From: an uncultured Magnetospirillum sp.
GTDB taxonomy: Bacteria; Pseudomonadota; Alphaproteobacteria; Rhodospirillales; Magnetospirillaceae
Assembly: GCF_903853455.1 (NCBI RefSeq)
Contig: NZ_CAINTR010000155.1
Location: forward strand, 1-59,414
DNA: 59,414 bases
Reading direction: 5' to 3'
Shown: positions 54,094 through 59,414 of the stretch, piece after piece
How positions within the stretch are numbered: the stretch's first letter is position 1
Layout: each line of letters starts with the position of its first letter
Program-made: the position numbers and the translations under genes
Notes under the pieces: model-generated
The model's database searches: none
What the model saw: the letters and a program-made list of their open reading frames with translations, nothing else
What the model was told of the DNA's origin: nothing

Positions 54094-55092
54094 ATGAGGC
54101 TGAAGTCCTTCACCGCGCCGACCATGACCGAGGCCATGGAGCTGGTCCGCCAGGAACTGGGCGACGACGCCATCATCGTGTCGACCCAGCGCGCCGCCGG
54201 CTCCAAGGGCGTGCGCATCACCGCCGCCCTGGAACCGGCCGACGCCGACCTGGCCGTCGCCGAGATGCTGCAAGACAGCACCGAGTCCTCGGCCGCCGAG
54301 GCGGTGCGGAGCGCCCTGGCCGACCACGGCGTGCCTCAGAAAGTGGCCGACCGGCTGGTCAACGCGGCGCGCACCGCCGAGATTTCCGACCCGACCCTGG
54401 CCTGCGCCGCCGCGCTGGAAGCCGGCTTCACCTTCGCCCACCTGCCCGAGCATTCGGCACCGCGCCCGTTCATGCTGGTGGGACCCAACGGCTCGGGCAA
54501 GAGCATCGCCGTGGCCAAGCTGGCGGCGCGCTCGGTGCTCAAGCAGCGTCAGGTCGGCGTCATCACCTGCGACAACATCCGCGCCGGCGCGGTCGAGCAA
54601 CTGGCCGCCTTTACCAGCATCCTGGAAATCGACCTGGTGCGGGCGCGCGGCCCCGAATCCCTGGCCCGGGTGGTGGAAAGCACCAACGGCCTGTTCGACC
54701 TGGTCCTGATCGACTCGCCCGGCCTCAACCCGTTCAAGCAAACCGACATGGACTACCTCCAGGCCCTGATCGAGGCCGCCGACGTCGAGCCCATCCTGGT
54801 GATGGCGGCCGGCGGCGACGCCGTGGAAGCCTCCGAGATCGGCGAGGCCTTCGCCGAAATCGGCGCCACGAGGCTGTTCGCCTCGCGGCTGGACACCACA
54901 AGACGGCTGGGGTCGGTGCTGGCCTGCGCCGAGGCCGGGCAGATGGCCTTCTGCGACGTGTCCGCCAGCCCCCACGTGGCATCGGGGATTTCGCCCATCT
55001 CCGCCATTTCGCTGGCCCGGCTGATCATGCCGCAGCCGGCCGCTCCGCAAACCCGCGATGAAACATTCTGGACCGAGGCACCGACATCATGA
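54094..55092 (+). CDS. flhF: Flagellar SRP-type GTPase FlhF
   Basis: A 332-residue GTPase that sets polar flagellum position. N-terminal MRLKSFTAPTMTEAMELVRQELGDDAIIVSTQ, then the NG domain with P-loop GPNGSGKSIAVAKLAAR, G3 DSPG and the AGGDAVEASEIGEAFAEIGATRLFASRLDTTRRLGSVL C-terminal part. The P-loop is less canonical than the usual GPTGVGKTT. Its TGA overlaps the ATG of flhG. Confidence 0.92.
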   Translation: MRLKSFTAPTMTEAMELVRQELGDDAIIVSTQRAAGSKGVRITAALEPADADLAVAEMLQDSTESSAAEAVRSALADHGVPQKVADRLVNAARTAEISDPTLACAAALEAGFTFAHLPEHSAPRPFMLVGPNGSGKSIAVAKLAARSVLKQRQVGVITCDNIRAGAVEQLAAFTSILEIDLVRARGPESLARVVESTNGLFDLVLIDSPGLNPFKQTDMDYLQALIEAADVEPILVMAAGGDAVEASEIGEAFAEIGATRLFASRLDTTRRLGSVLACAEAGQMAFCDVSASPHVASGISPISAISLARLIMPQPAAPQTRDETFWTEAPTS

Positions 55093-55886
55093 CCACGACG
55101 GAAGCACCCACGCTCGCACCGCGCCCGACCGTTCGGGTCAAGGGCCGCAATGTCGTCGCGGTCGCCTCGGGCAAAGGCGGCGTCGGCAAGACCTGGTTCT
55201 CCATCACCCTGGCCCACGCCCTGGCCCGCGCCGGGCAAAGGGTGCTGCTGTTCGACGGCGATCTCGGCCTCGCCAACGTGGACATCCAGCTGGGCCTGAT
55301 GCCGAAATCCGACCTGGGCAGCGTCGTCGCCGGCCGTCAGACCCTCAACCAGGCCCTGACCCCTTATCCCGAAGGCGGCTTCGACATCATCGCCGGACGC
55401 TCGGGCTCCGGCACCCTGGCCAACATCCCGCTGTCGCGGTTGCAGATGCTGGGCGACGACCTGGCGCTGCTGGCCGGCAATTACGACCGCGTCGTGGTCG
55501 ACCTGGGGGCCGGTGTCGAGAAGACCACCCGCAACTTCTCCCAGCAGGCCGGCACCATCATGGTGGTGACCACCGACGAGCCGACCTCGCTGACCGACGC
55601 CTACGCCTTCATCAAGGTCACCCACATGGAGCGGCCGGGCACCGACATGCGCATCGTGGTCAACATGGCCAATTCCACCCGCGAGGGCGAACGCATCTAC
55701 AACACCCTGCTCAAGGCCTGCGAAGGCTTCCTCAAGATTTCGCCGCCGCTGGCCGGTGTCATCCGCCGCGACCTCAAGGTGCGGGAAGCCATCCGCAACC
55801 AGACCCCGATCATGACCCGCTCGCCCAACGCCGAGGCCGCCGCCGACGTGGAGGCCATCGTCCAGCGCCTGATCCGGCCGAAGTAA
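55089..55886 (+). CDS. flhG: MinD-like ATPase FlhG (FleN/YlxH)
   Basis: A 265-residue ParA/MinD-family ATPase with the deviant Walker A KGGVGKTWFS, the DGDLGLANVDIQLGL switch region and VVVDLGAGVEK. With FlhF it controls flagellar number and placement. ATGA overlap with flhF and one base before the next gene show tight coupling. A C-terminal membrane-targeting helix is plausible (VEAIVQRLIRPK). Confidence 0.94.
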   Translation: MTTTEAPTLAPRPTVRVKGRNVVAVASGKGGVGKTWFSITLAHALARAGQRVLLFDGDLGLANVDIQLGLMPKSDLGSVVAGRQTLNQALTPYPEGGFDIIAGRSGSGTLANIPLSRLQMLGDDLALLAGNYDRVVVDLGAGVEKTTRNFSQQAGTIMVVTTDEPTSLTDAYAFIKVTHMERPGTDMRIVVNMANSTREGERIYNTLLKACEGFLKISPPLAGVIRRDLKVREAIRNQTPIMTRSPNAEAAADVEAIVQRLIRPK

Positions 55887-55887
55887 C

Positions 55888-57729
55888 ATGTCCTCCGTGG
55901 CCATCCCGCCGGCCCCGCCGCCCGCGCCCGCCCCGACCACGGCGGCGCCCCCGGCGGTGCTGACGGTGGCAGCGGGGTCGGACGCCCAGGCCCTGGCCGC
56001 GCTGCCGACGGGATCGGTGGTGACCGTCTCGACGCAGGCCATGGAGGGCAAGGCGCTGCTGGCCATGACCGCCGACGGCGCCAGCCTGGATCTGAAGCTG
56101 CCGCCCAACCTGCAGCTTCCCCCCGGGGCCGACCTGACCTTGCAGCTGATCCAGCAGAACGGCCTGCCTGCCTTCAAGCTGCTGGCCGTCAACGGCCGTC
56201 CCTTCCCGCCCGGCCCGCTTTCGGCGGGAGGGCCGCTGGGCGGCGGCTTGCCGCTGCCGGGCGCCGGCGATCCGTTGCTGGCTCCGGGAGCGCCGGGACT
56301 CGGTGCGCCGACCACGGGACGCGGCGCCGCCGTCACCCTGGGCGCCCCCATGGGCCAGACCGTCACCGGCGGCGCGCTGGTGGCCGGCCCCCTGGCCGGC
56401 GGGCCGCTGGGACTGACGGCCACGGTGGTGCGCCCGGCCCCGGCGGGAGCGGCGATGACAGGCGCCGGAGCCGACGGCCAGCCCCATGGGCAGCAAGCCC
56501 CGCCGGCCGGATTTGCCAACCTGCCGCCCGGAACCCAGCTGACCGTGCGCATCGCCGGCATCACCTCGCCGGGCGCCACGACCACTCCGGCGCAAACCGC
56601 CGCCGGCGCCGCGCTTGCCACTCAGCCCCAGGCGGGGCTTCCTCCCCCAGGCGGCTCTGCCCTGCCGCAAGCCCAGACCGCCACGACCGATCCGAATCAA
56701 GCCCGCCCCGGCACCACGCCCCCCGGCGCTCCGCTCCCGTCTTCCTCGCCTTCCCCTTCCAGCGCGCCGCCCTCCGGCGCTGCGCCACCCGGCACGCCGG
56801 CCACGCCGCAGCAGGCCACCGCGCCGGCCGGCACCGCCGTGCCGCCGCCGGCCACGCCGCCGCCATCCTCCTCCCCGCCGACCGTGACGCTGCCCGGCAC
56901 CGTGACCGCCCATTCCCCGGGCGGCACCTCGCTGCTCCAGACCCCGGCGGGGCTGCTGTCGCTGCCCGCCGGCCCGCCCATGGCGGTGGGAGACACCGTC
57001 CGGTTGGAGGTGGTGCGGCCGCCGGTGCCGCCGCCGCCGCCCACCACCCAGCCGGAGCAGCAGGGACTGGGCCCCAACGGCTGGCCGACCCTGTCCAGCG
57101 CCGCCGACGTGCTGGCCCAGTCCGACCGCCAGATGGCCGACCAGTTGATCCGCATGATTCCCCAGGCCAATCCCCGGCTGGCGGCGGCCATGTCGCTGTT
57201 CGCCGGCGCGGTGCGGGCGGGCGATTTCAAGCAGTTGGGCGGCGACGGCGTGATCAAGGGCCTGGACAAGGCCGGGCGGCGCGATCTGGCCGACCGGCTG
57301 AAACGCGACTTCCTCGACCTGGCCGACGAGGCCCAGCGGCCACGCGGCGACGGCGAATGGCAGGTGGTCACCCTGCCCTTCGCCCATGGCGCCGACATCG
57401 ACCCCATCCACCTCTACGTCCATCGGCCCGGCGACGACGAGGACAAGGACGGCGGGGGGGGGCAGGACCAGCATTTCATCCTGGACGTGCGCATGAGCCA
57501 GCTGGGCCGCATCCAGTTCGACGGGCTGGTCCAGCGCGACAACAAGCGCTTCGACCTGATCGTTCGCACCGCCGAGCCGCTGGGGACGGAGATCTGCCGC
57601 GACATCGCCGGCATCTTCGCCGAATGCGGCCAACTGACCGGCGTCAAGGGATCCGTCGGCTTCCAGTCGGGCCGCAGTTTCGTCGAGCTGCCCCCCTGCG
57701 ACGCCAAGGGCACCCAAATCGTGGTATGA
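55888..57729 (+). CDS. Pro/Ala-rich protein with FliK-like C-terminal domain
   Basis: A 613-residue protein. Residues about 1-30 and 100-400 are Pro/Ala/Gly/Thr-rich low-complexity sequence. The C-terminal ~230 residues form a structured domain (SDRQMADQLIRMIPQANPRLAAAMSLFAGAVRAGD...HFILDVRMSQLGRIQFDGLVQRDNKRFDLIVRTAEPLGTEICRDIAGIFAECGQ). The LGRIQ-type strand and the following helix recall the FliK hook-length-control C-terminus, and FliK proteins also have disordered Pro-rich middles. The start is one base after flhG, so it belongs to the flagellar operon. The FliK call is inference. Confidence 0.65.
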   Translation: MSSVAIPPAPPPAPAPTTAAPPAVLTVAAGSDAQALAALPTGSVVTVSTQAMEGKALLAMTADGASLDLKLPPNLQLPPGADLTLQLIQQNGLPAFKLLAVNGRPFPPGPLSAGGPLGGGLPLPGAGDPLLAPGAPGLGAPTTGRGAAVTLGAPMGQTVTGGALVAGPLAGGPLGLTATVVRPAPAGAAMTGAGADGQPHGQQAPPAGFANLPPGTQLTVRIAGITSPGATTTPAQTAAGAALATQPQAGLPPPGGSALPQAQTATTDPNQARPGTTPPGAPLPSSSPSPSSAPPSGAAPPGTPATPQQATAPAGTAVPPPATPPPSSSPPTVTLPGTVTAHSPGGTSLLQTPAGLLSLPAGPPMAVGDTVRLEVVRPPVPPPPPTTQPEQQGLGPNGWPTLSSAADVLAQSDRQMADQLIRMIPQANPRLAAAMSLFAGAVRAGDFKQLGGDGVIKGLDKAGRRDLADRLKRDFLDLADEAQRPRGDGEWQVVTLPFAHGADIDPIHLYVHRPGDDEDKDGGGGQDQHFILDVRMSQLGRIQFDGLVQRDNKRFDLIVRTAEPLGTEICRDIAGIFAECGQLTGVKGSVGFQSGRSFVELPPCDAKGTQIVV

Positions 57730-57771
57730 ATCTTGCTGGAAAAGCCCCAGACCCCGGATCAAAAGCTTTCC

Positions 57772-59274
57772 ATGAACACCCTGGCACGCGACCCCAAAGG
57801 TTATTACGCGATCCTCGGCCTCGCTCCGGGGGCGGACATCCATGCCATCAAGACCGCCTATCGCTCGCGGGTGATGACGGTCCATCCCGACCGCAACGCG
57901 TCAAGCCGCGCCCGCGAGGAATTCCAGCGTTTGATGGAAGCCTACGCGGTTCTCAAGGATGTGGTCCGCCGCGCCGAATACGACACGACCGGCCGCGAAT
58001 GCATCGACGACGACGACGACATGGCGCTCGACGGCCCCATTCCCATCGCCTGCGGCAGTTGCGGCAGCATTACGGCGCAACCGCGTTATGTGGCCTACCA
58101 CACCGTCCGCTCGTTCCTGGTGTGGGCAAAAACCGGCCGGTTGGAGGGAATTTTTTGCCGGGTCTGCGCCGATCGTGCCGCCGTCCGCGCCTCGATCATC
58201 TCGTGGCTGTGGGGCTGGTGGTCGCCGCCGGGCCTGCTGCTGACCCCGCTGGCGCTGCTGCGCAACCTGTTCGGCGGCTCCAAGCCCCGGCGCGAGAACG
58301 CCCGCATCCTGATCCGCCAGGGCCGCGCCTTCCTGGGCCGCGGCGAGGCGGAACTGGCCCGCTCGCTGGCCATGCAGGCGGCCCGCTTCGCCCGCACCCC
58401 CGACGACCGCGCCCGGGTCGAGGACCTGCTGCACGCCACCGGCGGCGTCGACGACGGCCGCCGCCTGCGCAGCCGCTGGCGGCTGGGCGGCGGCGTCTTC
58501 CTGGCGCAGGCGCTGCCGCTGGTGGCGCTGCCGGTGACGGTGGCGGTATTTTTCCTGATCGCCACCCGCCCGTGGGACCAGCCGGTCTCCACCTCCGGCA
58601 GCATCACGGTGCGGCCGCCCACGGTCGGCGAAATCCGCCATGTGGCGGTGGAGGGACTGAAGGTGCGCATGGCGGCCGGCCCCGGCGCGCCGGTGCTGAC
58701 CCTGCTGGACCGCTTCACCACCGTCGAGGTGACCGGCGAAACCGGGTCGCCCGAATGGGTTCGCATCCGCACCCCCGCCGGAGTGGACGGCTTCGTCGAG
58801 ACCCGCTCGCTCTATGCCGGCTCGGGAACCCGGTTCAAGAGCCAGTGGTGCGCCGAGAACAGCGGCACCCTGCCCGGCGCCGGCGAGATCCTGACCCGGC
58901 GCGTCACCGGCGACCACCGCCTGCTGGTCCACAACGAAAGCCGCCGCGACGGCGTGGTCAAGTTGAAGACCCTGGCGGGCAACACCGTGACGGCGTTCTA
59001 TGTGCCGGCGACCTACCACATCGGCATCGGCGGCATCCCCGAGGGCACCTACCGCATCGAATTCGCCACCGGGTCGCGTTATTCACGCGGCTGCGGCGTC
59101 TTCCTCGACGAGATGCAGGCCATGGTGATGCCGGTGACGCTGACCTTCAAATACATCTCGCCCGGCAGCCAACGGTCGCTGACCAGCATCGCCGAGGTCT
59201 CGCTGTCGCCCACCGCCGACGACCCGGTCCAGCCGCAGCCGCTGTCGGCGGACCGCTTCGCCGCCGACGATTGA
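57772..59274 (+). CDS. DnaJ-domain membrane protein with bacterial SH3 domain
   Basis: A 500-residue protein. N-terminal J-domain with HPD (YYAILGLAPGADIHAIKTAYRSRVMTVHPDRN, about 8-65), two CxxC knuckles (CGSCGS and CRVCAD), a hydrophobic segment (about 150-165), a helical TPR-like part, a membrane helix (about 240-265) and a periplasmic SH3-like domain (about 280-350; LKVRMAAGPGAPVLTLLDRFTTVEVTG...WVRIRTPAGVDGFVETRSL) followed by a beta-rich domain. I chose ATG 57772; an in-frame TTG at 57733 is possible. It follows the FliK-like gene by 42 bases, so it may assist flagellar assembly. Its TGA stop is the start of repeat copy 3. Confidence 0.8.
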   Translation: MNTLARDPKGYYAILGLAPGADIHAIKTAYRSRVMTVHPDRNASSRAREEFQRLMEAYAVLKDVVRRAEYDTTGRECIDDDDDMALDGPIPIACGSCGSITAQPRYVAYHTVRSFLVWAKTGRLEGIFCRVCADRAAVRASIISWLWGWWSPPGLLLTPLALLRNLFGGSKPRRENARILIRQGRAFLGRGEAELARSLAMQAARFARTPDDRARVEDLLHATGGVDDGRRLRSRWRLGGGVFLAQALPLVALPVTVAVFFLIATRPWDQPVSTSGSITVRPPTVGEIRHVAVEGLKVRMAAGPGAPVLTLLDRFTTVEVTGETGSPEWVRIRTPAGVDGFVETRSLYAGSGTRFKSQWCAENSGTLPGAGEILTRRVTGDHRLLVHNESRRDGVVKLKTLAGNTVTAFYVPATYHIGIGGIPEGTYRIEFATGSRYSRGCGVFLDEMQAMVMPVTLTFKYISPGSQRSLTSIAEVSLSPTADDPVQPQPLSADRFAADD

Positions 59275-59414
59275 TACCATGTCCCGGTAATCGCAACCGA
59301 TCACCGGGACCGCCCTCATGCGGCGGGCGGGCGCTGTGCGCCCTTGCCTCCCGCGCCATAAGGCGCGCGGCCCTTTGGGCCTAACCAAATCCCGATGAGT
59401 CCGGCTCATCGGGA
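59272..59414. repeat. Structured repeat element, family 1 (copy 3, cut by window end)
   Basis: Third copy, starting with TGATACC whose TGA is the stop codon of the DnaJ-SH3 gene. All hairpins are kept but with different bases: TCCCGGTAATCG / CGATCACCGGGA, GGGCGC-tgt-GCGCCC, CGCGCC-ataa-GGCGCG, an added GGCCC-ttt-GGGCC, and CCCGATGAG / CTCATCGGG. The last bases of the element lie beyond the window. Confidence 0.8.

Overview
The window is GC-rich alphaproteobacterial chromosome. Three things point to a magnetotactic or purple-nonsulfur type spirillum (Rhodospirillales, most likely Magnetospirillum/Paramagnetospirillum): the gene order fliF-fliG-fliH-fliN-flbD-flhA-flhF-flhG, the density of two-component and cyclic-di-GMP proteins, and the Shewanella-type lactate cluster. 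The genus assignment is inference from gene content and general knowledge; no search was run.

Layout. (1) 1-5.4 kb: a chemotaxis receptor broken at the window edge, a Ser/Thr protein kinase homologue lacking the catalytic Asp, a VapBC toxin-antitoxin pair and uvrB, all on the minus strand. (2) 5.5-10.6 kb: a membrane histidine kinase, a ParDE pair, an acyltransferase-3/SGNH O-acetyltransferase and an RluA-family pseudouridine synthase. (3) 10.6-19.1 kb: a lactate-utilisation locus with lldE-lldF-lldG-dld-II plus a small secreted protein on the minus strand, an FCD-domain regulator without a DNA-binding domain, and a divergent lactate permease. (4) 19.2-22.8 kb: two small-domain proteins, then CIRCE-controlled groES-groEL. 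(5) 22.8-25.5 kb: a His-Xaa-Ser (Hxs) peptide-maturation locus, hxsA-hxsD-hxsB, with no hxsC; where hxsC might be expected there is a truncated transposase-like fragment. The locus is bracketed by an inverted repeat with a 28-bp identical core. (6) 25.9-41.2 kb: signalling genes comprising three further histidine kinases (one hybrid with Hpt), two HD-GYP proteins, a PilZ protein and YajQ, mixed with a diheme cytochrome c, an SGNH hydrolase and a CBS-domain protein. (7) 41.3-46.2 kb: ettA, an orphan MNT nucleotidyltransferase, an unknown gene and rnr. (8) 46.5-59.3 kb: a long plus-strand flagellar operon (MS ring, switch, export, FlbD regulator, FlhF/FlhG) that ends with a Pro-rich FliK-like protein and a DnaJ-SH3 membrane protein.

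Cutting across these genes are several families of short structured repeats. The most striking is a ~148-bp element present three times (37871, 41172, 59272). Its terminal TGATACC supplies the TGA stop codon of a neighbouring gene in all three cases, and its stems differ between copies by compensatory base changes. A second family (19180, 49210) shares an internal hairpin core with it. Genes in the flagellar and lactate operons overlap or nearly abut, so translation is probably coupled. No tRNA, rRNA or CRISPR array was seen.
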